A stretch of 64,000 bases of DNA. It comes from Micromonospora sp. ALFpr18c (lineage in GTDB: Bacteria > Actinomycetota > Actinomycetes > Mycobacteriales > Micromonosporaceae). The notes under the pieces are model-generated. The model worked only from the letters and a program-made list of their open reading frames with translations, made no database searches and was not told the DNA's origin. The position numbers and the translations under genes are program-made. Position 1 is the first letter of the stretch; each line of letters opens with the position of its first letter. Below are positions 52,008 to 60,232 of this stretch, one piece after another. The stretch covers positions 23,454-87,453 of the forward strand of contig NZ_WBKR01000004.1 in NCBI RefSeq assembly GCF_008868155.1, written 5' to 3'.

Positions 52008-53090
52008 TCATCCGGTGGTGAAGAAACGGCGGCGCGCCCACAGCGAGACGTAGACCAGTCCGACCAGGACGGGCACCTCGATCAGCGGGCCGACGACCCC
52101 GGCGAGGGCCTGGCCGGAGGCGACGCCGAAGGTGCCGATCGCGACGGCGATGGCGAGTTCGAAGTTGTTGCCGGCGGCGGTGAAGGCCAGGGTGGTGGTG
52201 CGTTCGTAGCCGAGACCGATGGCCCGGCCGAGGGCGTAGGAGCCGGCCCACAGGAGCGCGAAGTACACCAGCAGGGGCAGGGCGATGCGGGCGACGTCCA
52301 GGGGGCGGCTGGTGATGGCGTCGCCCTGGAGGGCGAACAGGATCACGATGGTGAACAGCAGGCCGTAGAGGGCGGCGGGGCCGATCCTGGGCAGGAAGCG
52401 GGCCTCGTACCAGGTGCGGCCCTTCGCGCGTTCGCCGAGGCGGCGGGTGAGGTAGCCGGCGAGCAGCGGGATGCCGAGGAAGATGAGCACGTTGCGGGCG
52501 ATGTCCCAGGCGGAGATGGTCAGCTCGGCGCCGGGTAGCCCCAGCCAGTCGGGAAGCACCGAGAGGTAGAACCAGCCGAGCAGGCCGAAGGCGACGACCT
52601 GGAAGACGGAGTTGAGCGCGACCAGGACGGCGGCGGCCTCCCGGTCGCCGCAGGCGAGGTCGTTCCAGATGATGACCATGGCGATGCAGCGGGCCAGGCC
52701 GACGATGATCAGACCGGTGCGGTACGCGGGCTGGTCGGCCAGGAAGATCCAGGCCAGGGCGAACATCACGGCGGGACCGACGAGCCAGTTGAGGACCAGT
52801 GAGGACACCAGCAGCCGCCGGTCACCGGTGACGGTGTCGAGCCGGTCGTAGCGGACCTTCGCCAGCACCGGGTACATCATGATCAGCAGGCCGATCGCGA
52901 TGGGCAGCGAGATGCCGCTGATCGTCACCGAGTCGAGCGCGCTGTCCAGGCCGGGGATCAGCCGGCCGAGGAGCAGCCCGGCGACCATGGCCAGCCCGAT
53001 CCAGACCGGCAGGAACCGGTCGAGTCGGGAGAGGCGACCGACCACCGCACTCCCGGCCGGGTCGGTCCGGGGGATCGTGCCGGTGCTCAC
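52008..53090 (-). CDS. acr3: Arsenite efflux permease, ACR3 family
   Basis: A 360-residue membrane protein with ten helices that exports arsenite. ACR3 signatures: GLARCIAMVIIWNDLACGD with the essential Cys in helix 4, FQVVAFGLLGWFY, and GNNFELAIAVAIGTFG with the conserved Glu. The GTG at 53090 overlaps the arsR stop (GTGA); an upstream TTG two codons earlier is unlikely. Confidence 0.95.
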   Translation of the reverse strand: MSTGTIPRTDPAGSAVVGRLSRLDRFLPVWIGLAMVAGLLLGRLIPGLDSALDSVTISGISLPIAIGLLIMMYPVLAKVRYDRLDTVTGDRRLLVSSLVLNWLVGPAVMFALAWIFLADQPAYRTGLIIVGLARCIAMVIIWNDLACGDREAAAVLVALNSVFQVVAFGLLGWFYLSVLPDWLGLPGAELTISAWDIARNVLIFLGIPLLAGYLTRRLGERAKGRTWYEARFLPRIGPAALYGLLFTIVILFALQGDAITSRPLDVARIALPLLVYFALLWAGSYALGRAIGLGYERTTTLAFTAAGNNFELAIAVAIGTFGVASGQALAGVVGPLIEVPVLVGLVYVSLWARRRFFTTG

Positions 53091-53485
53091 GAACAATCCC
53101 GTCGGGCCGGTGCCTGGTGCGGCGGCTCGTCGACTGTGTCACCGGCGGGCAGGGCGCCGAGCAACCCGGCGAGCTGGCGCAGGATGGTCGGGCGGGCGCG
53201 GTAGTAGACCCAGGTGCCGCGGCGGTCGGCGTCGACGAGCCCCACCTCGCGCAGCGTCCGCAGGTGGTGCGAGATGGTCGGGCCGGTCAGGTCGAACGCG
53301 GGGGTCAGGTCGCACACGCAGATCTCCCCGCCCTCGGCCGAGGCGATCATCGACATCAGTTGGAGACGGACCGGGTCGCCGAGCGCCTTGAACGCGGGGG
53401 CGAGCACGGCGGCGGTCTCGGCCGGCACACGCCGTTCGGTCAGGGGCGGGCAGCAGGGCGCGTCCACGGCCGCTTGTTTCGACAT
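53087..53485 (-). CDS. arsR: Arsenite-responsive repressor ArsR
   Basis: A 132-residue winged-helix repressor (helix-turn-helix: DLTGPTISHHLRTLREVGLVDADRRGTWVYY). Metalloid-binding cysteines: C11-C12 at the N-terminus and C56/C58 in ICVCDLT. The third Cys of the E. coli motif (CVCDLC) is Thr, while the N-terminal Cys pair recalls the Corynebacterium ArsR type, in which an N-terminal pair binds As(III) with one core Cys. It releases the divergent promoter when As(III) binds. Confidence 0.94.
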   Translation of the reverse strand: MSKQAAVDAPCCPPLTERRVPAETAAVLAPAFKALGDPVRLQLMSMIASAEGGEICVCDLTPAFDLTGPTISHHLRTLREVGLVDADRRGTWVYYRARPTILRQLAGLLGALPAGDTVDEPPHQAPARRDCS

Positions 53486-53507
53486 TGCTCTAGGTTGACA
53501 GAGATCT

Positions 53508-53530
53508 AATCAGTGTGCAAGTGTCTGATT
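53508..53530. promoter_or_regulatory. ArsR operator in the divergent ars promoter
   Basis: AATCAG (53508-53513) and CTGATT (53525-53530) are inverted around 11 bases, between arsR and the acetyltransferase gene. TTGACA at 53495-53500 (plus) could be a -35 element for the plus-strand operon. A site here would control both directions. Confidence 0.65.
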
Positions 53531-53586
53531 CGACAGACGTCGAGACAGTGCCCGCGAAGCGCGCCGACACCGAACGGAGCCCGCCC

Positions 53587-54084
53587 ATGGCCACCCTCAC
53601 CGTGCGTCCGATGGCCACCCGTGACGCCGACCGGGTCCTGGCGATCTACCAGGCCGGCCTCGACGCCGGCAACGCCAGCTTCGAGGTGACCGCCCCGACC
53701 TGGGCCGCGTTCGACGCCAGCCGGTTGACCGAGCACCGCTTCGTGGCCGTCGAGCCCGACGACACCATCCTCGGCTGGATCGCCGTCACCCCGACATCGA
53801 GCCGCCCGGTCTACGCCGGAGTGGTCGAACACTCCGTCTACGTCGACCCGGCAGCCCAGGGGCGCGGGGTCGGCCGACTGCTGCTCGACACGCTGATCGC
53901 GTCGACCGAGGCCGCCGGCATCTGGACGATCCAGTCCGGCATCTTCCCGGAGAACACCCCGAGCCTGGCCCTGCACGAGCGGGCCGGCTTCCGCGTCATC
54001 GGCGTGCGGGAGCGGGTCGGCCGCCACCACGGCCGCTGGCGCGACGTCGTCCTGCTGGAACGCCGCAGCCCCACCGTCACCTGA
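53587..54084 (+). CDS. GNAT acetyltransferase of the ars operon (ArsN type)
   Basis: A 165-residue GNAT protein: RPMATRDADRVLAIYQAGL, HSVYVDPAAQGRGVGRLLLDTLI (acetyl-CoA loop), and IFPENTPSLALHERAGFRVIGVRERVGRHHGRWRDVVLLERR. This is the phosphinothricin-acetyltransferase-like group; ars-linked members (ArsN) acetylate the arsenical antibiotic arsinothricin. The location beside arsR supports that, though a general amino-acid N-acetyltransferase is possible. The ATG at 53587 follows GGAG; a GTG at 53515 lies in the operator and is unlikely. The next gene is 14 bases on. Confidence 0.85.
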   Translation: MATLTVRPMATRDADRVLAIYQAGLDAGNASFEVTAPTWAAFDASRLTEHRFVAVEPDDTILGWIAVTPTSSRPVYAGVVEHSVYVDPAAQGRGVGRLLLDTLIASTEAAGIWTIQSGIFPENTPSLALHERAGFRVIGVRERVGRHHGRWRDVVLLERRSPTVT

Positions 54085-54098
54085 CAAGGAGTCTCCCG

Positions 54099-55493
54099 AT
54101 GAACGCTCTGGACAACCTTCCCGTCGTGGTCGTGGGTGCCGGCCCGACCGGTCTCGCCGCCGCCGCTCACCTGCACGAACGCGGCCTGCCGTACACCGTT
54201 CTGGAAGCCGGCGACACCCCCGGCGCCGCCGTGCGGCAGTGGGGGCACGTCCGGGTCTTCTCACCCTGGCGCTACAACATCGACCCGGCCGCCCGTCGGC
54301 TCCTCGACGAGGCCGGTTGGGTCGCCCCCGACCCGGAAGCACTGCCGACCGGGGCGGAGCTGGCCACCGCCTACCTCCAGCCGCTCGCGGAGCTGCCGCA
54401 GCTCAAGCCGCACGTGCGCTACGGCGCCCGGGTCCAGGCGATCAGCCGCCTCGGCCTCGACCGGCTGCGCAGCGCCGGCCGCGACACCACCCCGTTCCTG
54501 GTCCGCCTCGCCGACGGCACCGAGCTGCTGGCTCGCGCCGTCATCGACGCCTCCGGCACCTGGGGCACCCCGAATGTCCTCGGGGCGTCCGGCCTGCCCG
54601 CCCGGGGTGAGGCCGATGTCGCCGCGTACCTGGAGCACGCGCTGCCCGACGTGCTCGGCGTCGACCGGGACCGCTTCGCCGGCCGGCACACCCTCGTGGT
54701 GGGCGCCGGCCACTCCGCCGCGAACACCCTGCTGTCCCTGGCGGACCTGGCCGCCGCCGAGCCCGACACCGAGGTGACCTGGGCGATCCGCACCGCCACG
54801 CCCGCGCGGACGTACGGCGGCGGGGACGCCGACGCGCTGCCGGCGCGCGGTGCGCTCGGTTCGCGGTTGCGCGAGCACGTCGACGCCGGCCGGATCCGGC
54901 TGCTCACCGGCTTCTGGGTGCACGCCCTCACCCCGGCCGGCGGGCGCGTCAAGGTGGTCGTCCGGCACGCCGACGGCGGCGAGGAGTCGGTGCTCGTGGA
55001 CCGGGCCGTCGCCGCCACCGGCTTCCGCCCCGACCACTCGATCACCTCCGAGCTACGGCTGGACCTGGACCCGGTGCTGGGCGCCACCCGCGCGCTCGCC
55101 CCGCTCATCGACCCGAACGAGCATTCCTGCGGCACCGTGCCTCCGCACGGCGTCGACGAACTCACCCACCCGGAGAGCGGCTACCACGCCGTCGGCATGA
55201 AGTCCTACGGTCGGGCGCCGACGTTCCTCATGGCCACCGGCTACCAGCAGGTCCGTTCCGTCGTCGCGGCCCTCGCCGGGGACTGGGCCGCCGCCCGCGA
55301 CGTCCAGCTCGACCTTCCCGAGACTGGCGTGTGCACCAGCACCGCGGCCGACTCGGCGACCGGCGACAGCTGCTGCGCGTCGGCGGCGGAGCCCGAGCCG
55401 GCCGGACGAGGGCTGGCGACCGGCGTCACGGGAGGGCTGCTCAGCCTCGTCGCCGTCGACAGCGCGTCCGCCGGCGGCTGCTGCGCCAGCTGA
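54099..55493 (+). CDS. arsO: ArsO-type flavin monooxygenase with cysteine-rich tail
   Basis: A 464-residue FAD/NADPH enzyme. FAD site VVVGAGPTGLAAAAHL (about 9-24), NADPH site LVVGAGHSAANTLLSLA (about 200), and ATGFRPDHS near residue 307. The last 60 residues carry two vicinal Cys pairs (DSCCAS and GGCCAS) plus a single Cys, which could bind As(III). Members of this group in ars operons are called ArsO; their exact reaction is not settled. Ribosome site AAGGAG. Last gene of the arsN-arsO operon. Confidence 0.88.
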   Translation: MNALDNLPVVVVGAGPTGLAAAAHLHERGLPYTVLEAGDTPGAAVRQWGHVRVFSPWRYNIDPAARRLLDEAGWVAPDPEALPTGAELATAYLQPLAELPQLKPHVRYGARVQAISRLGLDRLRSAGRDTTPFLVRLADGTELLARAVIDASGTWGTPNVLGASGLPARGEADVAAYLEHALPDVLGVDRDRFAGRHTLVVGAGHSAANTLLSLADLAAAEPDTEVTWAIRTATPARTYGGGDADALPARGALGSRLREHVDAGRIRLLTGFWVHALTPAGGRVKVVVRHADGGEESVLVDRAVAATGFRPDHSITSELRLDLDPVLGATRALAPLIDPNEHSCGTVPPHGVDELTHPESGYHAVGMKSYGRAPTFLMATGYQQVRSVVAALAGDWAAARDVQLDLPETGVCTSTAADSATGDSCCASAAEPEPAGRGLATGVTGGLLSLVAVDSASAGGCCAS

Positions 55494-55538
55494 CCACCTG
55501 CACGGTGACGGCGGCCCGCCTGGTCCGGTGGGGCGCCG

Positions 55539-55892
55539 TCACCGTCGATTGGCGCAGGCCACACAGGTACGCGCCGACGGGCGGGCGGCCAGCCGCTCGG
55601 CCGGGATCGGGCGGGAACACCGCTCGCACACGCCGTAGCCACCGGCGTCGACGCGGTCCAGGGCCGCGTCCAGATCGGCGAGGCGCCGGCGTGCCGCGTC
55701 CAGGACGGCGGTGAGCTGTGCCCGTTCGAACGCGATCGTGCTGCCCTCGGGGTCGTGTTCGTCGTCGGCGTTGGACGACCGGGACGCCTCGAAGAGGCTC
55801 CGCAGGTCGTCCTCCAGTGCGGCCACCTGGGCCGCGGTCTCGTCACGTCGTCGACGGAGGTCCGCACGGATGGCGCTGGATTCGGAGGTCAT
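55539..55892 (-). CDS. DksA/TraR-type zinc-finger protein
   Basis: A 117-residue protein: a long coiled helix (RRRRDETAAQVAALEDDLRSLFEASRSS), a DDEHDPEGSTIAFERAQL turn, and a four-Cys finger CERCSRPI...CVAC. DksA-like proteins bind RNA polymerase through the secondary channel with acidic residues at the coil tip; here the tip carries NADDEHDPEG, acidic as needed. It ends 46 bases from arsO and lies 35 bases downstream of the ion-channel gene on the same strand, so the two may be co-transcribed. Confidence 0.9.
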   Translation of the reverse strand: MTSESSAIRADLRRRRDETAAQVAALEDDLRSLFEASRSSNADDEHDPEGSTIAFERAQLTAVLDAARRRLADLDAALDRVDAGGYGVCERCSRPIPAERLAARPSARTCVACANRR

Positions 55893-55927
55893 GGCGCTTC
55901 CACGGTACGCCGCAGGACGGCGCCGGA

Positions 55928-56833
55928 TCACCGCCTGGAGTGGGCGTCCTCGCGGTGCGCCCGGCCGTGCCCGTCCTCCCGGTCGATGCGCAGCTCCCGT
56001 TCCAGCTCGGCGATGACCGCCCGCAGGTCGTCCAGTCGCTGGGTGAGCGCGATGCGGTCCACCTCGTCGGGTACGCCGTCGCCGTCCTCGTCGTAGCCGG
56101 GGGCCAGCCGTTCGGTCATCTCCAGCCGGCGTGCCTCCTCCATCGAGTTGACGATGACCGCGATGAGGATGTTGAGCAGCAGGTTGACGGTGATCACCAC
56201 GTAGCTGACGTAGTAGAGCACCGTCCACGGTGAGATGGCCAGGCCCTGCTCGATGAGGTCGGGCAGTGTCTCCAGCGACAGCAGCACGAACAACGTCAGC
56301 AGCGACCGTCCGATGTCGCCGTACTCGTCGGGGTAGCGGTTGCCGAAGATCAGCCAGCCGGCCATCCCGTACACGTAGAGCGTCACCACGGCCAGCGCGA
56401 GGAACCCGGTGACGCCCGGCAGGCTGCGCCACAGCGCGGAGACGATGGTGCGTAGGCCCGGCGAGAACCGCACCAGCCGGACCATCCGGGCGACCCGCAC
56501 GACGCGCAGGAGCGCCGAGTCGCCGTGCAGGCCCGGGATGAAGATGGCCGCGATCACGACGAAGTCGAAGACGTTCCAGCCGTGCCGGAAGAAGTCCTGC
56601 GGACGTCGGCCGTAGGCCGCCAGCCGGATGCCGATCTCCACGACGAAGACGGCGCGGAACAGCAGCTCCAGTCCGTGCAGCGCGGTGCCCGCGGGGATCA
56701 GCCCGTCGTACGTCTCCAGGCCGAGGACGATCCCGTTGGCGAGGATGACGACGACGATGCCGATCTCGCAGGGACGTGATCGGGCGAGCCGCGCGCAGGC
56801 GTCGGCCAGCGCGGGCCGGCGGTGCGGGGGCAT
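55928..56833 (-). CDS. Voltage-gated cation channel subunit (bacterial NaV type)
   Basis: A 301-residue six-helix channel, acting as a tetramer. S4 has arginines every third residue (LLRVVRVARMVRLVRFSPGLR), S5 is SLPGVTGFLALAVVTLYVYGMAGW, the pore loop reads LFVLLSLETLPDLIE, where SLETLP stands in the selectivity-filter place of TLESWS in NaChBac, so sodium or calcium passage is possible. S6 is VLYYVSYVVITVNLLLNILIAVIV. After S6 comes YDEDGDGVPDEVDR, matching a DxDxDG calcium-binding loop, then a coiled coil (LTQRLDDLRAVIAELERELR). I start at the ATG at 56833; TAGGCT 12-17 bases upstream could be a -10, giving a nearly leaderless mRNA. Confidence 0.9.
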   Translation of the reverse strand: MPPHRRPALADACARLARSRPCEIGIVVVILANGIVLGLETYDGLIPAGTALHGLELLFRAVFVVEIGIRLAAYGRRPQDFFRHGWNVFDFVVIAAIFIPGLHGDSALLRVVRVARMVRLVRFSPGLRTIVSALWRSLPGVTGFLALAVVTLYVYGMAGWLIFGNRYPDEYGDIGRSLLTLFVLLSLETLPDLIEQGLAISPWTVLYYVSYVVITVNLLLNILIAVIVNSMEEARRLEMTERLAPGYDEDGDGVPDEVDRIALTQRLDDLRAVIAELERELRIDREDGHGRAHREDAHSRR

Positions 56834-56880
56834 GGCCGCCAGCCTAGCCAAGATCAAGGAACGCGGACGGACCCGTTAAC

Positions 56881-56897
56881 TGCGAACATCGTTCGCA
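56881..56897. promoter_or_regulatory. TetR-type operator between channel and TetR genes
   Basis: TGCGAAC-ATC-GTTCGCA is a perfect 17-bp palindrome, extended by AA/TT outside, in the 79-base divergent region. TAGAGT at 56901-56906 would be the -10 of the TetR gene, 6 bases before its GTG (leaderless). A repressor here would block both genes. Confidence 0.7.
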
Positions 56898-56912
56898 ATT
56901 TAGAGTGGGTCG

Positions 56913-57611
56913 GTGACCGACGCACCCCGGAGACCCGGCGACCGCGACACCGACCGGCAGCCGATCTGGGCCAGACCCGAACGGGGCAGCCGTGGCCCCG
57001 CCCCGACGCACAGCCGCGAGGCCATCGTCGCGGCCGCCATCACCCTGGCCGACGCCGAGGGGATCGCCGCGGTGTCCATGCGCGCCGTCGCCAACGTGCT
57101 CGGCACCGGCGCCGGCTCGCTCTACCGGTACCTGTCGTCCCGCGACGACCTCCTGGACCTGATGACGGACCGGGTCGTGGGGGAGCTGCGGCCGTACCCG
57201 CGGGCGGAGGTCGACTGGCTGGACACGATGCTGCTGCTGGCCCGCCGGCAGTTGGCACTGTTCCGCGCCCACCCGTGGCTGCTGGACGTGATTCACCGGC
57301 CGTCCGGCGTCGGCCCCGAGAGCCTGGCCTGGTTCGACACCTGCATCCGGATCCTGGAACCCGTGGGGTGCGCCGTCACCGCCAAGTTCGAGGCGATCGC
57401 CATGATGACCGGCGTGGTGAGCCTCTTCGCCCGCAGCGAGGCGGCCGAGCCGCCCGGCTTCGCCGGCGCGGACCTCGCGGCGTACCCGCACCTGGTCACG
57501 GCGTTCCGCCAACTCCCGGCGGCACCGCCCCGCACGGACCTCTTCGAGCGGGCGCTGCGCAGCCTGCTGACCGGGTTGCTCACCGCATCCCCGGAACCGG
57601 AAGCGACCTGA
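56913..57611 (+). CDS. TetR/AcrR-family regulator
   Basis: A 232-residue repressor. After 30 charged residues, the helix-turn-helix spans about 36-82 (REAIVAAAITLADAEGIAAVSMRAVANVLGTGAGSLYRYLSSRDDLLDLMTD). The C-terminal ligand domain is of the TetR_C type with W-rich helices (WLDTMLLLARRQLALFRAHPWLLDVI; SLAWFDTCIRILEPVG). The ligand is unknown. It faces the ion-channel gene with a perfect palindrome between; no transporter or enzyme stands downstream, so the channel is the natural target. Confidence 0.9.
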   Translation: MTDAPRRPGDRDTDRQPIWARPERGSRGPAPTHSREAIVAAAITLADAEGIAAVSMRAVANVLGTGAGSLYRYLSSRDDLLDLMTDRVVGELRPYPRAEVDWLDTMLLLARRQLALFRAHPWLLDVIHRPSGVGPESLAWFDTCIRILEPVGCAVTAKFEAIAMMTGVVSLFARSEAAEPPGFAGADLAAYPHLVTAFRQLPAAPPRTDLFERALRSLLTGLLTASPEPEAT

Positions 57612-57686
57612 GCCGAGCGCGGTCGGGCGTTCCACCGTCCGGGGCGACCTCGGCTGGTCTAGGTTTCGGTGGGGAGAGGGGTGCGC

Positions 57687-57878
57687 GTGTCAGATTCTGA
57701 TCTTGTCGGCATGCGGGAACGGGCCGCGAACGGCGACCGGGACGCGGTCGACCAGCTCGTCGAGCTGGCGGCCGAGAGGGCCGATGTCGGCGAACTTCGA
57801 CGGCTCGCCGACAGCGGCAACCGGGACGCGGCCGACATGCTGGCCGACCTCACCGAACCGGACGACGAGGCGGAGTGA
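57687..57878 (+). CDS. Small acidic two-repeat helical protein
   Basis: A 63-residue protein made of two copies of one motif: RERAANGDRDAVDQLVELAAER and RRLADSGNRDAADMLADLTE, joined by ADVGEL. Each looks like a helix pair as in HEAT/TPR- or Sel1-like repeats. Strongly acidic end. GGAGAGG at 57672-57678 supports the GTG at 57687; GTGs at 57669 and 57681 are too close to that site. It seems to be a stand-alone gene; function unknown. Confidence 0.65.
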   Translation: MSDSDLVGMRERAANGDRDAVDQLVELAAERADVGELRRLADSGNRDAADMLADLTEPDDEAE

Positions 57879-57941
57879 CCGCGCGACGGGCGGGCGACGG
57901 AGGGCGTACCCCCGTGGCCCGCCCGGACGAACCGCGGCCGG

Positions 57942-58799
57942 TCAGGCCCGCGCGGCCCGGATGGCGTCGCGCAGCGGAGTGCTCGGCCGGCCGATCAGCC
58001 GGCTGAGGTCGTCGCTGTCGGTCGCCAGCTCGCCGAGGGCGATCGAGTGGTCGAGCGCGGCGACGAACCCGGCGGTGCCGGCGTCGAGCCCGACGTTCTG
58101 CAGGGTCGACGCCAGCTCGGTGGCCGACAGGTCGCGGTGGACGACCGTGCTGCCGGTGACCTCGCTGACGGCGTCGGCCAGCTCGTCGAAGGTGAACGCG
58201 GTGCCGCCCAGCTCGTAGACGGCGTTGCCGTCCTCCTCGCGGGTCAGCGCCGCCGCCGCGGCGGCCGCGTAGTCGACCCGGGGCGCGGCGGAGACCTTGC
58301 TGCCGCCGGTGGCGCCGAGGATCGCGCCGGTCTGCAGGTACTGCGGGAGCTGGTCGGTGTAGTTCTCGGTGTACCAGCTGTTGCGCAGCGCCGTGTACGG
58401 CAGGCCCGACGCGGCGAGGGCCTCCTCGGTGGCCTTGTGCTCCGGCGCGAGCGGGTTCGTGGTGGTGTCGGCCTTCAGGATGCTGGTGTAGACCAGGCGC
58501 TCGACGCCGGCGAGCTTGGCCGCGTCGATGACCGCGGTGTGCTGGGCGACCCGCTGGCCGGGCGTGTCACCGGAGATCAGCAGCAGGCGGCGGACGCCGG
58601 CCACGGCGCCGGGCAGCGTCGACGGGTCGTCGTAGTCGGCCCGGCGGACCTCGACCCCGCGTGCGGCCAGGTCGGCGGCCTTCTCCGGGGTGCGGACGAT
58701 GGCGGCGATCTCGCTGGCGGGCACGCCGGTGTCGAGCAGCTGCTCGATCACCAGGCGGCCGAGCCGGCCGGTGGCGCCGGTGACGGCATAGGTGGGCAT
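57942..58799 (-). CDS. NAD(P)H:quinone oxidoreductase, QOR2/NmrA-like SDR
   Basis: A 285-residue atypical SDR: VTGATGRLGRLVIEQLL at the N-terminus, ARGVEVRRADYDDPSTL, LLLISGD, VYTSILKADTT, and LRNSWYTENYTDQLP, the QOR2 (YtfG) pattern. It reduces quinones or reactive carbonyls with NADPH. GGAGG precedes the ATG at 58799. Divergent from an HxlR gene, a pairing known from qorB/qorR-type redox circuits. Confidence 0.92.
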   Translation of the reverse strand: MPTYAVTGATGRLGRLVIEQLLDTGVPASEIAAIVRTPEKAADLAARGVEVRRADYDDPSTLPGAVAGVRRLLLISGDTPGQRVAQHTAVIDAAKLAGVERLVYTSILKADTTTNPLAPEHKATEEALAASGLPYTALRNSWYTENYTDQLPQYLQTGAILGATGGSKVSAAPRVDYAAAAAAALTREEDGNAVYELGGTAFTFDELADAVSEVTGSTVVHRDLSATELASTLQNVGLDAGTAGFVAALDHSIALGELATDSDDLSRLIGRPSTPLRDAIRAARA

Positions 58800-58835
58800 G
58801 GAAACCTCCGGTAGGGCGATGACGGTCTGCAAGCA

Positions 58836-58867
58836 CTTACGAATCTACAGCACTATCGGTTGGTAAG
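58836..58867. promoter_or_regulatory. HxlR operator candidate
   Basis: CTTAC (58836-58840) and GTAAG (58863-58867) are inverted around 22 bases in the AT-rich divergent promoter. TAGGCT near 58875 is a likely -10 for the HxlR gene, 6 bases from its GTG. One dimer-of-sites would control both genes. Confidence 0.5.
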
Positions 58868-58886
58868 CGTCGGGTAGGCTGGTGAG

Positions 58887-59282
58887 GTGAACGACATGCC
58901 GGCCCAGGACCCGGCGGGGCCTACCCAGGAACTCGTCAGCGATGTCTTCGCGCGGGGTTGCACCTCCCGCGCCGCCTTCGAGGACGTCACCTCGAAGTGG
59001 GCCTCGCTCGCCCTGCTCGCGCTCGGCGAGGGCCGGTACCGGTTCAACGCGCTACGCCGGCGCATCGACGGGGTCAGCGAGCGGATGCTCTCCCAGACCC
59101 TGCAGACCCTCGAACGCGACGGCATGCTCACCCGCGAGGTGCTCACCGCGATCCCGCCGCGCGTCGAATACTCGCTGACCCCCCTCGGCACGCGGGTCGC
59201 CGAGCAGCTACGCGGCCTCGCCGACCTGCTGGAGGCGGCGGTGCCCGAGTTGCAGACGGCCCGCGAGCGCGAGCGGGACTAG
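58887..59282 (+). CDS. HxlR-family redox/aldehyde-sensing regulator
   Basis: A 131-residue winged-helix protein: SKWASLALLALGEGRYRFNALRRRIDGVSERMLSQTLQTLERDGMLTREV, then PPRVEYSLTPLGTRVAEQLRGL. One Cys (RGCTSRAAF) sits just before the helix, where YodB/QorR/HypR-type members sense quinones or disulfide stress. GTG start; probably leaderless. Its stop codon shares the bases CTAG with the stop of the convergent transporter gene. Confidence 0.93.
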   Translation: MNDMPAQDPAGPTQELVSDVFARGCTSRAAFEDVTSKWASLALLALGEGRYRFNALRRRIDGVSERMLSQTLQTLERDGMLTREVLTAIPPRVEYSLTPLGTRVAEQLRGLADLLEAAVPELQTARERERD

Positions 59283-60232
59283 ACCCGAGCGGGACTGGGT
59301 CGGTCCGCACCCGCCGGGCGCGCCGACCGGCGGGTGCGCTGGATCACCACGACGCATCCCAGCACCACCAGCGCCGCCCCGATCGAGGCGGGGGTGACGC
59401 TCTCGCCGAGCAGCAGCGCCGACCACCCGAGGGTGAGCACCGGCTGCGCGAGCTGGACCTGGCCGACCTGTGCGATGCCGCCCCGGGCCAGGCCCGCGTA
59501 CCAGGCGAAGAAGCCCAGGAACATCGAGACGACGGTCAGGTAGCCGAACGCCGACCACCCGACGGCGTCGGCGTGCGGCCGGTCGGCCACCGCGGCGACG
59601 ACCGTGATGGGCACCGTCGCGGGCAGCGCGAGCAGCAACGCCCAGCAGATCGTCCGGGCGCCGCCCATCTCGCGGGCGAGCGCGCCACCCTCGGCGTAGC
59701 CCAGCCCGCAGAGCACGACCGCCGCGAGCAGGAACGCGTCGGGCCGGGTGAACGCGCCGCGTACCGCACCACTGGCACCGAGGAAGATGAGCACCGCCAG
59801 CAGTCCGCCGGCGCTGGCGACCCAGAACAGCGGTGGCGGACGTTCGCCGGCGCGCAGCACCGCGAACACGGCCGTCATGGCGGGCAGCGCGGCGATGACG
59901 ACCGCGCCGTGCGCCGAGGTCTGCGTGAGAAGCGCCAGTGAGGTGAACAACGGAAAGCCGACCACGACGCCGAGGGCGACGACCACCAGTCGCCGCCACT
60001 GCCCCCGGGTGGGCCGCGGCGCGCCGGTGAGCCGGAGGTACGCCCACGCCAGCAGCCCCGCGCCGACGGCCCGACCGAACGCGACGAACCACGGGTCGAG
60101 CTGCTGCACGGCGAGGCGGGTGGCGGGCAGCGAGAGGCTGAAACCGAGCACGCCCAGCGCGCCGAGGGCGAGGCCGCCGGCCCGATCCGTTGTTATCGTG
60201 GCGGCTGCAGTAGCGCTACTCTTGTCCCTCAT
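59279..60232 (-). CDS. EamA/DMT-family transporter
   Basis: A 317-residue membrane protein with ten helices in two EamA repeats (LALGALGVLGFSLSLPATRLAV...; second repeat from AFLLAAVVLCGLGYAEGGALAREMGG). Likely an exporter of amino acids or metabolites. The ATG at 60232-60230 overlaps, on the opposite strand, the ATG of the MocR gene at 60231-60233. With a PLP-dependent regulator beside it, the cargo may be an amino acid or a vitamin B6 form (inferred). Confidence 0.9.
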   Translation of the reverse strand: MRDKSSATAAATITTDRAGGLALGALGVLGFSLSLPATRLAVQQLDPWFVAFGRAVGAGLLAWAYLRLTGAPRPTRGQWRRLVVVALGVVVGFPLFTSLALLTQTSAHGAVVIAALPAMTAVFAVLRAGERPPPLFWVASAGGLLAVLIFLGASGAVRGAFTRPDAFLLAAVVLCGLGYAEGGALAREMGGARTICWALLLALPATVPITVVAAVADRPHADAVGWSAFGYLTVVSMFLGFFAWYAGLARGGIAQVGQVQLAQPVLTLGWSALLLGESVTPASIGAALVVLGCVVVIQRTRRSARPAGADRPSPARV

